NCBI RefSeq assembly: GCF_001687105.1
Contig: NZ_CP014595.1
Coordinates: 1,240,001-1,304,000, forward strand
Reading direction: 5' to 3'
Length of the DNA stretch: 64,000 nt
Source: Salipiger sp. CCB-MM3
GTDB taxonomy: Bacteria; Pseudomonadota; Alphaproteobacteria; Rhodobacterales; Rhodobacteraceae
Shown here: positions 16,650 to 24,396 of the stretch, piece after piece
Position numbering within the stretch: position 1 is the first letter of the stretch
Layout: each line of letters begins with the position of its first letter
Translations under genes and position numbers: made by a program
The notes under the pieces: generated by a model
The model's database searches: none
The model's input: the letters and a program-made list of their open reading frames with translations, nothing else
Told to the model about the DNA's origin: nothing

Positions 16650-16688
16650 AAACACCAAGGCCACCGCAATGCGGTGGCCTTGGTGTTT
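16650..16688 (-). terminator. Terminator of tRNA-Arg
   Basis: A perfect 18-bp stem, AAACACCAAGGCCACCGC paired with its exact complement, with a 3-base loop. Read leftwards it is followed by TTTTC and lies 20 bases after the tRNA-Arg 3' end. Confidence 0.8.
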
Positions 16689-16707
16689 GCCATTCCCTGG
16701 TGGGAAG

Positions 16708-16784
16708 TGGCGGACCGAGGAGGATTCGAACCCCCGACCCCTTGATTCGTAGTCAAGTACTCTATCCAGCTGAGCTATCGGTCC
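16708..16784 (-). tRNA. tRNA-Arg (anticodon ACG)
   Basis: 77 bases including encoded CCA. The acceptor stem GGACCGA pairs with TCGGTCC, followed by discriminator G and CCA. The D-arm contains AGCTCAGCTGGATAGAGT, the anticodon loop is CTACGAA (anticodon ACG) and the T-arm is GGGGGTTCGAATCCTCC. A34 is the substrate of TadA, encoded at 3504-3959. Confidence 0.97.
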
Positions 16785-16795
16785 GTCTGCGGCGG

Positions 16796-16824
16796 GGTTT
16801 AGAGTTTGTGCGGAGGATACGCAA
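16796..16824 (-). promoter_or_regulatory. Possible sigma-70 promoter of tRNA-Arg
   Basis: Reading leftwards, TTGCGT is separated by 17 bases from TAAACC, whose end lies 12 bases before the mature tRNA start. The -10 match is modest. Confidence 0.35.
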
Positions 16825-16850
16825 GAGAGATTTTCGAAAAACTTCCAAAC

Positions 16851-18233
16851 TTACCCCAAGTCACCCGTAGGAAGGCGAATTTCGAAGCAGGTGCCATGCT
16901 CGTCAGAGCGCAGGAGCTGCAGTTTTCCGCCGTGATTCCGCACCAGCTCCGCGACGATGGCGAGACCGAGACCCGCGCCGCCCTTGCGTGCGCCGCCCTG
17001 AAACGGCTGGAACAGGTGATCGCGTGCTTTTGGCGGCAGGCCGGGGCCCGTGTCGGTCACCTCGATCACCCAATCCTCGTCCTCGGCGCGGGCGGACACG
17101 GCAATTTCGCCCTCCTCACCCGAGCCGGTGATCGCCTGACGAGCGTTGCGCACCAGATTCGCGATGGCGCGATAAATCTGCTCGGGATCGCCGCGCACCT
17201 GCATCGACGCGGGGATGTCCTCCGACAGGCTGACCTCATGGTCGCCGATCGCAAGCCGCTCGGCCTCGAGCACCTCGCTCACCAGTTCGGCGAGGTTGAA
17301 ATGGGTCAGCAGCGGCGCGGGCTCCTCGGCTTTACCAAAGGCTAGCGTGGTCTCGCACAGCGAAACGGCGCGGGTGATCGAACTGACCAGCTTGGGCGCC
17401 ATACGCTTGACCGTGGGGTCTTCGGACATCTCAATGCGGTCAGTGAAGAGCTGCGCCGAGCTGAGGATATTGCGCAGGTCGTGACTGACACGCGCCACAG
17501 CCCCGCCAAGCTGCGCCAGCCGCTCTTTCTGACGCAGCGACTGCGAAAGCTGCGTCTCCAGAGATTTCAGCGCCTCCTCGGCTTCGCGAATCTCGCGCAC
17601 TCCGGCAGTGGGCCTGATGATCCGGCGCGCATCCTCGGGGTCTTCGGCGTAGCGCTGCATGTGGCCGACCACGCCCTTGATTGGCTTCATCAGCAGCGCC
17701 CGCACCGCGAGGAACAGCAGCACCGCCGTGACGATCGACATCATCGCCGAAAACAGCAACACGCGCAGGCCGAACTCGATCATCGCCGTGCGCAGCGGCG
17801 CGCTGTCCATAGTGACCTCGATCAGCTCGCCGCCATCGTCCTTGGGATAGCCCAGCACGCGGATCAATTGCGGCGTGGTATCGGCCAGCGTCACCAGCGC
17901 GTCTTTCATCAGAATCAACGGACCGGCCTCGCGCAGATCATAGCTGGCGTCGACAGACCCGGGCATCGGCGAGGATAGTGCCAGCTCGCGCCGCTCGTCG
18001 CGCTGCAACACCACGTTGTAGACCCCGGCATTTTCCAGAAGCTCTGCCTCCAGTTCCGGCGCCAGCACGTCATCGGCCAGAAGCGCCAGAGAGGCGATCT
18101 GCGCCCGTTCCAGGTGGTCGTTGAGATAATCTTGCCGGAATCGCGCCACCGAGGGCACGAAGATCAGCACTTCGGCCAACATCACGAACACCGTCGTGAG
18201 CACTAGGAAGCGGCCGGAGAGCGAATTGAACAT
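16851..18233 (-). CDS. Membrane sensor histidine kinase
   Basis: 460 residues. A first membrane helix (about 9-28) and a second (about 155-178) enclose a periplasmic domain of roughly 125 residues. A HAMP-like region, a coiled helix (AEEALKSLETQLSQSL) and the phosphoacceptor VSHDLRNILSSAQ follow. The ATPase domain has the N-box NLVRNARQAI, DTGPGLPP and GGAGLGLAIV. No response regulator is adjacent, so it is an orphan kinase. It lies 29 bases downstream of the FAD oxidoreductase gene in the same direction, so it may be cotranscribed with the TVP38 and oxidoreductase genes. The signal is unknown. Confidence 0.9.
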   Translation of the reverse strand: MFNSLSGRFLVLTTVFVMLAEVLIFVPSVARFRQDYLNDHLERAQIASLALLADDVLAPELEAELLENAGVYNVVLQRDERRELALSSPMPGSVDASYDLREAGPLILMKDALVTLADTTPQLIRVLGYPKDDGGELIEVTMDSAPLRTAMIEFGLRVLLFSAMMSIVTAVLLFLAVRALLMKPIKGVVGHMQRYAEDPEDARRIIRPTAGVREIREAEEALKSLETQLSQSLRQKERLAQLGGAVARVSHDLRNILSSAQLFTDRIEMSEDPTVKRMAPKLVSSITRAVSLCETTLAFGKAEEPAPLLTHFNLAELVSEVLEAERLAIGDHEVSLSEDIPASMQVRGDPEQIYRAIANLVRNARQAITGSGEEGEIAVSARAEDEDWVIEVTDTGPGLPPKARDHLFQPFQGGARKGGAGLGLAIVAELVRNHGGKLQLLRSDEHGTCFEIRLPTGDLG

Positions 18234-18262
18234 GGAGTGCAGTCTTTGGCCTTCTGGGGCGG

Positions 18263-19681
18263 TCAGGGAAGCAGACGCTGAACTGTTCGTGTAACAGCCT
18301 TGACCGTGCGGTTTTCAAACAATCTGGGTGTGAAATAGGATCCGGCAACCCGTTTGTTAAGCTCCCCCATCGTCGGATAGGGCGCGACCATGCCTGCCAA
18401 CTGACTGATTTTCACGCCTGACGAGAGCGCCAGCGCCCAAGTGGAGATCAGATCCCCCGCCTGCGCGGCGACAATACTGGCCCCCACCGGGCGGCCTTTG
18501 TGGACCATCACCTTGATCAGCCCGACCGTCTCGCGCTCAGCAATTGCACGGTCATTGTGCTGCACCGCCTCGCGCAGCACCTCGAGCTTGTCGCCGTAGC
18601 GCTGACGCGCCTCCACCTCTGTCAGCCCCACATGCGCCAGCTCCGGCTTTGTGTAGGTGGCGCGCGGGATATGGCTGTCGCTGGCCCTGGCTGGCAGGCC
18701 GAAAAGCGCCGAGCGGATGACGATGCCCGCGTGATAGCCCGCCACATGGGTGAACTGCAGCCCGCCCGCCGCGTCGCCAATGGCGTAGACCTTGCGATTG
18801 CTCGTCCGTAGTCCTGCATCCACCGCGATCCCGGTTTTGCTGGTCTCGATGCCCGCGACATCCAGCCCCAATCCTTCGGTATTCGCCCGGCGTCCCGCCG
18901 CCACCAGAAGATGCGAGCCGGTGAGTCGCTTGCCGCTCTGCAGGAGCAGCTCAATGGCGCCACCGTCGCGGCGCGCCTCGCTCACGGTCTCGCCTTCGAG
19001 AATCGTCACCCCCTCGCTGCGCATGTGGTCGAGCACGATGGCCGCCATTTCGGGATCCTCGCGCCCCAGCGCCTTTGCCCCCTCGACCACAGTGACCTGC
19101 GCCCCGAGCCGTCGGAAGGCCTGCGCCATCTCCATGCCGATCGGACCGCCGCCGAGGATCAGCAGATGAGAAGGCAGATCTTCGATGTCCCAGAGCGTCT
19201 CATTGGTGAGATAGGGCACATCCTCGAGCCCCTGCACCGGCGGCACGAAGGGCGAAGAGCCGGTGGCCAGCACAATGCGGCGCGCGCGGATGCGGTGAGC
19301 CCCCGCCTCGACCTCGCGCTCGGAGATAAATCGCGCGTGCGCGCGGATGACCCGCACGCCCAGCCCCTCGAACCGCTCCTGCGAATCGACGGGCGCGATC
19401 CGCGCGATGGTCTGCCGCAGGTGCGCGCGCACGCGCAGCCAGTCCACACGCGCCGGAACCACATCCACCCCGAAGGCCGCCGCCTGCCCCGGCGCATGCG
19501 CCTGCGCGGCCGCAGCGATCAGCGCCTTGGACGGCACGCATCCGTAGTTGAGGCAATCGCCCCCCATCTCACCGCGCTCGACGAGCACCACCTTGGCCCC
19601 CATCTGCACGGCGCCCGCCGCCACCGACAGCCCGCCGGACCCGGCACCGATGATCAGCAGGTCGGTCTTGATCTCTTCCAT
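18263..19681 (-). CDS. FAD-dependent pyridine nucleotide-disulfide oxidoreductase
   Basis: 472 residues from the ATG at 19681 (GGGAG ten bases upstream); the ATG at 19690 overlaps the upstream stop and would add three residues. The FAD-binding loop LLIIGAGSGGLSVAAGA is followed by the redox-active pair GGDCLNYGCVPSKAL. Then come the NAD(P) fold LLILGGGPIGMEMAQ and FAD contact YAIGDAAGG. The dimerisation domain follows, but its C-terminus lacks the HPT.SE catalytic pair of lipoamide dehydrogenase; ISTWALALSSGVKISQLAGM stands in its place. This group is close to mercuric-reductase-like enzymes often linked or fused to TVP38/DedA proteins, as here. The substrate is unknown. Confidence 0.88.
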   Translation of the reverse strand: MEEIKTDLLIIGAGSGGLSVAAGAVQMGAKVVLVERGEMGGDCLNYGCVPSKALIAAAAQAHAPGQAAAFGVDVVPARVDWLRVRAHLRQTIARIAPVDSQERFEGLGVRVIRAHARFISEREVEAGAHRIRARRIVLATGSSPFVPPVQGLEDVPYLTNETLWDIEDLPSHLLILGGGPIGMEMAQAFRRLGAQVTVVEGAKALGREDPEMAAIVLDHMRSEGVTILEGETVSEARRDGGAIELLLQSGKRLTGSHLLVAAGRRANTEGLGLDVAGIETSKTGIAVDAGLRTSNRKVYAIGDAAGGLQFTHVAGYHAGIVIRSALFGLPARASDSHIPRATYTKPELAHVGLTEVEARQRYGDKLEVLREAVQHNDRAIAERETVGLIKVMVHKGRPVGASIVAAQAGDLISTWALALSSGVKISQLAGMVAPYPTMGELNKRVAGSYFTPRLFENRTVKAVTRTVQRLLP

Positions 19682-19686
19682 GGCAC

Positions 19687-20427
19687 TCATACTCCCTTGC
19701 GCGCACGCCAAGCGCGCAGAACGATGGGCAAGGCCGCCAGCGCGGCGAGCCCCATCAGCGGCCCGATGACCTGCGGCGCCCACAACAGGCTGAGATCCGG
19801 CGTCTCGCCCCGGTCGAAGACCGAGCCGACGCCAACCCCGATCGAGGTGAAGACCAGCGCGCCGGGGATGATTCCCAATGCCGTGGTCCAAGCAAAATTG
19901 CCCAGCCCCACGCCCACCAGAGCGGGCAAAAGGTTGGCGACGAAGAAAGGCACCGCGGGCACCAGCCGCAGCAGCAGCAGCACGCTGATCTCATTTTCGC
20001 GCAAGGCATCGCGCAGGCGCCGGATGCGCCCCTCGGAGGCGTCCAGCTTTGCCGCGAGCGTCTGCCCCAGCCCCGCCCGCGCCGCGAGGAAGATCGCGAT
20101 GGCGCCAAGGCTGGCGGCGATCACATTGAAGGCCGTGCCCGCCCAGAGCCCGAAGAGGAACCCGCCGGTCACCGAGGCCACCGCCGCACCGGGCAACGAG
20201 AACGCCACGATGGTCACATAGGCGGCCACGAATCCCCCGGCCATCAGCAGATAGTTCTGATCCCGCAGCGCCAGCAGCGCCGCGCGATTCTCGGCCAAGG
20301 TCTCGAAACTGATGTAGTCACGCAGAGTCACCGCGCCGATCACCGCCACTAAGGCGATAAGCGCGAGCGGAAGGTGACGCCAAGGGCGCGCAGCTGAGCT
20401 GTCACGGGTCTGCTTCGGATCTGTCAT
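19687..20427 (-). CDS. TVP38/TMEM64 (DedA-like, VTT domain) membrane protein
   Basis: 246 residues. Hydrophobic segments start near residues 17, 60 and 85 and recur near the C-terminus. VTT-domain motifs include FSLPGAAVASVTGGFLFGLWAG and the reentrant-loop segment LLLLRLVPAVPFFVANLLPAL. The fold is shared with DedA flippases and scramblases; the transported substrate is not known here. The stop codon overlaps a potential ATG of the oxidoreductase gene (ATGA at 19687-19690), a close coupling seen widely for this pair of families. Confidence 0.88.
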   Translation of the reverse strand: MTDPKQTRDSSAARPWRHLPLALIALVAVIGAVTLRDYISFETLAENRAALLALRDQNYLLMAGGFVAAYVTIVAFSLPGAAVASVTGGFLFGLWAGTAFNVIAASLGAIAIFLAARAGLGQTLAAKLDASEGRIRRLRDALRENEISVLLLLRLVPAVPFFVANLLPALVGVGLGNFAWTTALGIIPGALVFTSIGVGVGSVFDRGETPDLSLLWAPQVIGPLMGLAALAALPIVLRAWRARKGV

Positions 20428-20777
20428 GTCCCTAGAATGGCGTTTAGAATCCCTGACGCACAGCCCGATCACGCCGCCTTGATCGGCGGTGACGTCGGCG
20501 GCGGGCTTTCCCCGGCCCCCGCGCACCATGATACACCCCCGAAAGGGCCCGCGCAGGAAATGTTGCGACGCGCATAGGATAGAGGTTTGACACGCGGCCC
20601 GGTCATGCCTATAGCACGGGCCTCGAATGACCCGGCCCAGCGAATCCGCTTTGGGCCGTCTGTGATGTAAGCTCATGCTGTCAGCGACTGGCACCTCGGG
20701 CAAGCGCCGCAGGCAGCAATGAGACCATTATGTGAGACAGGCCTCGACAGAGGCCCGACCAGACGGAGAAGAGCGCG
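20428..20777. other. Intergenic region with the rpmH promoter
   Basis: 350 bases between divergent genes. It contains a strong rightward sigma-70 promoter at 20587-20615 and presumably the leftward TVP38 promoter. The 160-base 5' leader of the rpmH transcript carries no obvious open frame. Confidence 0.6.
20587..20615 (+). promoter_or_regulatory. Sigma-70 promoter of rpmH-rnpA-yidD
   Basis: Consensus -35 TTGACA at 20587-20592, a 17-base spacer and -10 TATAGC at 20610-20615. It is the best promoter match I saw in the window and suits a highly expressed ribosomal-protein operon. Confidence 0.75.
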
Positions 20778-20912
20778 ATGAAACGCACCTTTCAGCCTTC
20801 GAACCTCGTTCGCAAGCGCCGCCACGGCTTCCGGGCCCGGATGGCGACCAAAGCCGGCCGCGCGATCCTGAACGCGCGCCGCGGCCGCGGCCGCAAGAAG
20901 CTCAGCGCCTGA
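20778..20912 (+). CDS. rpmH: 50S ribosomal protein L34
   Basis: 44 residues, [20 protein letters not shown] and onward, with the classic basic C-terminus ending KKLSA. The length and sequence are those of a standard bacterial L34. It begins the rpmH-rnpA-yidD operon, with rnpA 16 bases downstream. Confidence 0.98.
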   Translation: MKRTFQPSNLVRKRRHGFRARMATKAGRAILNARRGRGRKKLSA

Positions 20913-20928
20913 GCCGAGCGCTCTGCCC

Positions 20929-21447
20929 ATGGCGGAGCGGAAGCACAAGACACCGGCCAAGGCCGCTTCGGGACAGACCGAAGCGGCCTTTGCGCTTGGC
21001 GTCCGTGCGAATGGTTCAGACGCGGCCCCAGACATGAGCAGTCCTGCCAAGGACAGCGACACGCCCAAGCTCGAGGTCCTGCGCAAGCGCAGCGATTTCC
21101 TCGCGGCGGCGCGCGCGCGACGCCAGCCGGTGTCGTCCTTCCTGCTGCAGGCACGCTATCGCGATGACGGCACCCCCGGCATCCGCGTTGGGTTCACCTG
21201 CTCGAAAAAAGTCGGCAATGCCGTCGCCCGCAACCGCGCCAAGCGCCGGCTGCGCGAGATCGCACGGCTGAACCTGCCGCAACTGGGCAAGCCCGGTTGG
21301 GACTACGTGCTGATCGGACGCGCGGGCGCCACCGCCGAGCGCGATTTTGCGGCGCTGCAGGACGATCTGGGCTACGCGCTGCGCCGAATCCACGACGCAT
21401 CTGGCCCCAAGCCCCCTCGCAAGCCGCGCCACAAGAGCGAGGCATGA
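20929..21447 (+). CDS. rnpA: Ribonuclease P protein component
   Basis: 172 residues as drawn, longer than the usual 110-130. The conserved core begins near residue 47 (LEVLRKRSDFLAAARARR) and includes the RNR motif in VARNRAKRRLREIARL, which binds the RNase P RNA. The first 35-45 residues are polar and unlike the family, so the ATG at 21034 (giving 137 residues) is a credible alternative start; neither has a strong ribosome binding site. RnpA helps process pre-tRNA 5' ends. The stop overlaps yidD by four bases. Confidence 0.93.
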   Translation: MAERKHKTPAKAASGQTEAAFALGVRANGSDAAPDMSSPAKDSDTPKLEVLRKRSDFLAAARARRQPVSSFLLQARYRDDGTPGIRVGFTCSKKVGNAVARNRAKRRLREIARLNLPQLGKPGWDYVLIGRAGATAERDFAALQDDLGYALRRIHDASGPKPPRKPRHKSEA

Positions 21448-21665
21448 GCCCGCTCGCCCATATCGCCGCCCTGCCCGTGCGCGCCTACCGGCTGGTGTTT
21501 TCGCCTTGGGTTGGCCATGGCTGCCGCTTCCAGCCGACCTGCTCGGCCTACGCCATGGAAGCCCTCGAAAAGCACGGCGCGTTTAAGGGCTCTTATCTGG
21601 CGATTCGCCGCATTCTGCGCTGCCACCCGCTGGGCGGGTCCGGCATCGACAACGTACCTGACTGA
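21444..21665 (+). CDS. yidD: Membrane protein insertion efficiency factor YidD
   Basis: 73 residues with the family signature [20 protein letters not shown] followed by [15 protein letters not shown] and [13 protein letters not shown]. YidD is a small peripheral inner-membrane protein that assists YidC-dependent insertion. The ATGA overlap with rnpA is the normal arrangement in this locus. Confidence 0.96.
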   Translation: MSPLAHIAALPVRAYRLVFSPWVGHGCRFQPTCSAYAMEALEKHGAFKGSYLAIRRILRCHPLGGSGIDNVPD

Positions 21666-21673
21666 GGCCGCCC

Positions 21674-22564
21674 ATGTTCGACGATGACGCCGACGACATC
21701 CACCCGCTGTTCTACGGCGCTCCGAAGAGCACCGAGTTCAAGAAGCTGCGCAAGCGCATCGTGCAGAACACCCGCGAGGCGGTGGAACACTACGGCATGA
21801 TCGAGCGGCGCGAGGATGGCACCATGCCCAAATGGCTGGTCTGTCTCTCGGGCGGCAAGGACAGCTATACGCTGCTGGCGGTGCTGCACGAACTGAAATG
21901 GCGCGGCCTGCTGCCGGTCGAGATTCTTGCCTGCAATCTCGATCAGGGCCAGCCGGGCTTTCCGGCGACGGTGCTGCCCGAGTTCCTCGAAAAGATGCAG
22001 GTGCCGCACCGGATCGAGTATCAGGACACCTATTCGGTGGTGATGGATAAGGTGCCGCAGGGCCGCACCTATTGCGCACTCTGCTCGCGCCTGCGCCGTG
22101 GCAACCTCTACCGGATTGCGCGTGAGGAAGGCTGCTCGGCGGTCGTGCTGGGCCATCACCGCGACGACATTCTCGAGACCTTCTTCATGAACCTCTTCCA
22201 CGGCGGGCGCCTCGCGACCATGCCGCCGAAGCTGGTCAACGAAGAGGGCGATCTCTTTGTCTACCGCCCGCTGGCGCATGTGGCCGAGGTGGATTGCGAG
22301 AAATTCGCCAAGGCGATGAACTACCCGATCATTCCCTGCGACCTCTGCGGCTCGCAGGACGGGCTGCAGCGCCAGCAGGTGAAGCAGATCCTCGATGGTT
22401 GGGAAAAGAACTCGCCCGGTCGCCGTCAGGTGATGTTCAAGGCGCTGACCAACATCCGCCCGTCGCACATGATGGACCCCAAGCTTTTCGACTTCGCCGG
22501 GCTGATGCGCGACATGAACAAGCGCGCTCCCGATGCAGACGACGGAATTCCCGACCTGCGTTAA
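21674..22564 (+). CDS. ttcA: tRNA 2-thiocytidine synthetase TtcA
   Basis: 296 residues. TtcA adds sulfur to C32 of certain tRNAs using an iron-sulfur cluster. The PP-loop ATPase motif [11 protein letters not shown] is near residue 57. The two CxxC pairs are [11 protein letters not shown] and [11 protein letters not shown], and [15 protein letters not shown] follows the usual pattern. It sits eight bases after yidD and separates yidD from yidC, two genes that are commonly close together. Confidence 0.95.
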   Translation: MFDDDADDIHPLFYGAPKSTEFKKLRKRIVQNTREAVEHYGMIERREDGTMPKWLVCLSGGKDSYTLLAVLHELKWRGLLPVEILACNLDQGQPGFPATVLPEFLEKMQVPHRIEYQDTYSVVMDKVPQGRTYCALCSRLRRGNLYRIAREEGCSAVVLGHHRDDILETFFMNLFHGGRLATMPPKLVNEEGDLFVYRPLAHVAEVDCEKFAKAMNYPIIPCDLCGSQDGLQRQQVKQILDGWEKNSPGRRQVMFKALTNIRPSHMMDPKLFDFAGLMRDMNKRAPDADDGIPDLR

Positions 22565-22625
22565 GCGAAGCCTTACTCTCTTGCGCTAGGCCTTTCCCCG
22601 TCTCTGAAGATGCAGGGGGCGGGCC

Positions 22626-24173
22626 ATGCCGCCGGTTATCACTCACAAGATCGCCTATCTCCGCAGCGCGCTGCAGCGCTGGTCGCTTGGGCGGCATATG
22701 CTGGCGTTCATCCCGGCGCTGTCGCTGGCGGGCTACTGGCTGGGCGGAGAATTGGCGCTTCTCGGTGTCGCGCTGACCCTGCCGCTGGTCTACGGGCTGG
22801 TCTGCAGCACCGAAGGGGCGCAGCGACACCCGGCACGGCGCAGTCTCGGGCAGGACCTCGTCAGCATGGCCGCCGCGCAGGATTTCGCCCAGCACAGCTT
22901 TGAACAGGCGCGCGCCGCCGAGATGCACACCGCCTGCCTTCTGTTCGAGGCGGAAGGGATAGAGACGATCTCGCGCCGCATGGGCGAGGATGTGGCAGAA
23001 ACCCTGCGCGTGCTCCTGCTGCGGCGCCTGCGTCAGGCGCTGCGTCCCGAAGACACCGCCATGCGGATCGGCGATTCCCGGTTCATGGTGCTGATCGCCC
23101 CCGGGCTGCGGCTCGACCTTGAGGCGCTGATCGCCCTTTCCGACCGCCTCCAGCGCATCCTCGAAGAACCGGCTGTGACTGACAGCGGGCTGCATTATCT
23201 CTCTGTGGCCATAGGGTTTTGCGGCTCGGCACGGCTGCGCCCAGGCGCCGATGGCGCGGATATGCTCGACTGTGCGCAGGCCGCGCTGCGCGAGGCTTCG
23301 GACAATGCGCCCTCGGCAATCCGCGCGTGGAGCGAAGGCATGCGCTCGGAGCGGCGCGCCCGCACCGAACTGCTGACCGAGGTCGAGGCGGCGCTCGCGA
23401 AAGGACAGATACAGCCGTGGTATCAGCCGCAGTTGTGCACCTCGACCGGCGAGATCAGCGGCGTCGAAGCGCTAGTGCGCTGGATACACCCGCAGCGGGG
23501 CATCATCCCCCCTGCCCAGTTCCTAGAGGCCCTGCACGAGTCGGGGCGTATGGACCAGCTTACCGAAACCGTCCTTCACCACGGCCTGACGGCCCTTAGG
23601 GACTGGGACGCACAGGGGGTGTTGATCCCTCGCCTCAGCATCAACTTCTCGGATGTGGAATTGCGCAACCCACGTCTTGTCGATCGGCTGAAATGGGATC
23701 TCGACCGTTTCGGCCTGCCGCCAACACGGCTGGGAATCGAGGTGCTCGAAACCGTGATCGCGGAAAGCCCCGAGGGCATCATCCCCCGCAACATCATGGA
23801 GCTATCGCGGCTCGGCTGCCGGATCGATCTTGATGATTTCGGCACCGGCCATGCCTCCATCGCCACGCTGCGCCGCCTCACGGTGCATCGGCTCAAGATC
23901 GACCGCAGCTTCGTGGCACGGGTTGACCGCAGCGAAGACCAGCGCCGGATGATGGCCGCCGTGCTGGGCCTCGCGGACCGTCTGGGTCTCGAGACTGTGG
24001 CGGAAGGCGTGGAAAGCAGCGGCGAACACGCGCTTCTGGCCCAGCTTGGCTGCGATCATGCGCAGGGCTTTGGCATCGCGCGGCCCATGCCCGCCGCGCA
24101 ACTGGCCGATTGGGCGATGGCGCATGCAGAGCGTATCGCCGCGGCGCAAAAACTGGGGCGCGGCCCCGCCTGA
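22626..24173 (+). CDS. c-di-GMP phosphodiesterase (EAL) with degenerate GGDEF domain
   Basis: 515 residues with GCAGGGGGCGGGCC before the ATG. Two hydrophobic segments lie near residues 23-60. The GGDEF-like domain (about 95-225) has RIGDSRFMVLIAP where GGDEF should be, so cyclase activity is unlikely. The EAL domain (about 245-505) keeps its catalytic and metal residues: VEALVRW, INFSD, EVLETV, DLDDFGTGHAS, LKIDRSFV and VAEGVES. It should hydrolyse c-di-GMP to pGpG, with the GGDEF-like part perhaps acting as a GTP-sensing regulator (known for some homologues). It sits between ttcA and yidC with no obvious functional link. Confidence 0.88.
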   Translation: MPPVITHKIAYLRSALQRWSLGRHMLAFIPALSLAGYWLGGELALLGVALTLPLVYGLVCSTEGAQRHPARRSLGQDLVSMAAAQDFAQHSFEQARAAEMHTACLLFEAEGIETISRRMGEDVAETLRVLLLRRLRQALRPEDTAMRIGDSRFMVLIAPGLRLDLEALIALSDRLQRILEEPAVTDSGLHYLSVAIGFCGSARLRPGADGADMLDCAQAALREASDNAPSAIRAWSEGMRSERRARTELLTEVEAALAKGQIQPWYQPQLCTSTGEISGVEALVRWIHPQRGIIPPAQFLEALHESGRMDQLTETVLHHGLTALRDWDAQGVLIPRLSINFSDVELRNPRLVDRLKWDLDRFGLPPTRLGIEVLETVIAESPEGIIPRNIMELSRLGCRIDLDDFGTGHASIATLRRLTVHRLKIDRSFVARVDRSEDQRRMMAAVLGLADRLGLETVAEGVESSGEHALLAQLGCDHAQGFGIARPMPAAQLADWAMAHAERIAAAQKLGRGPA

Positions 24174-24396
24174 GCGCTCTCCGGCAGCCCGGCACCCACC
24201 ATAAAAACCGCCACTTGGCCCCCGCAACCCTCGGCGGCGCTTCGGCCCGAGCGGACAGGATGCCCCGGATAACGCCACGCTCCAACACTGGAATAGGTCA
24301 CAAAGCCCCTTGCAGGGTATGAATCAGCTTGACCTTTGGGGGTCTGCCCTGTTGAACCCGGCTTTGACTTTCCAAGGACAGGTGGCAGTCTCTCGC

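Noticed and set aside
16512..16664. Longer Nudix protein starting at 16664
   Set aside because: The extension runs through the tRNA terminator hairpin and has no family similarity.
16640..16800. Genomic island at tRNA-Arg
   Set aside because: Neighbouring genes are ordinary chromosomal genes; no integrase, direct repeat or composition change was seen.
23060..23110. Active diguanylate cyclase in the EAL protein
   Set aside because: The GGDEF motif is replaced by GDSRF, so only phosphodiesterase activity is supported.
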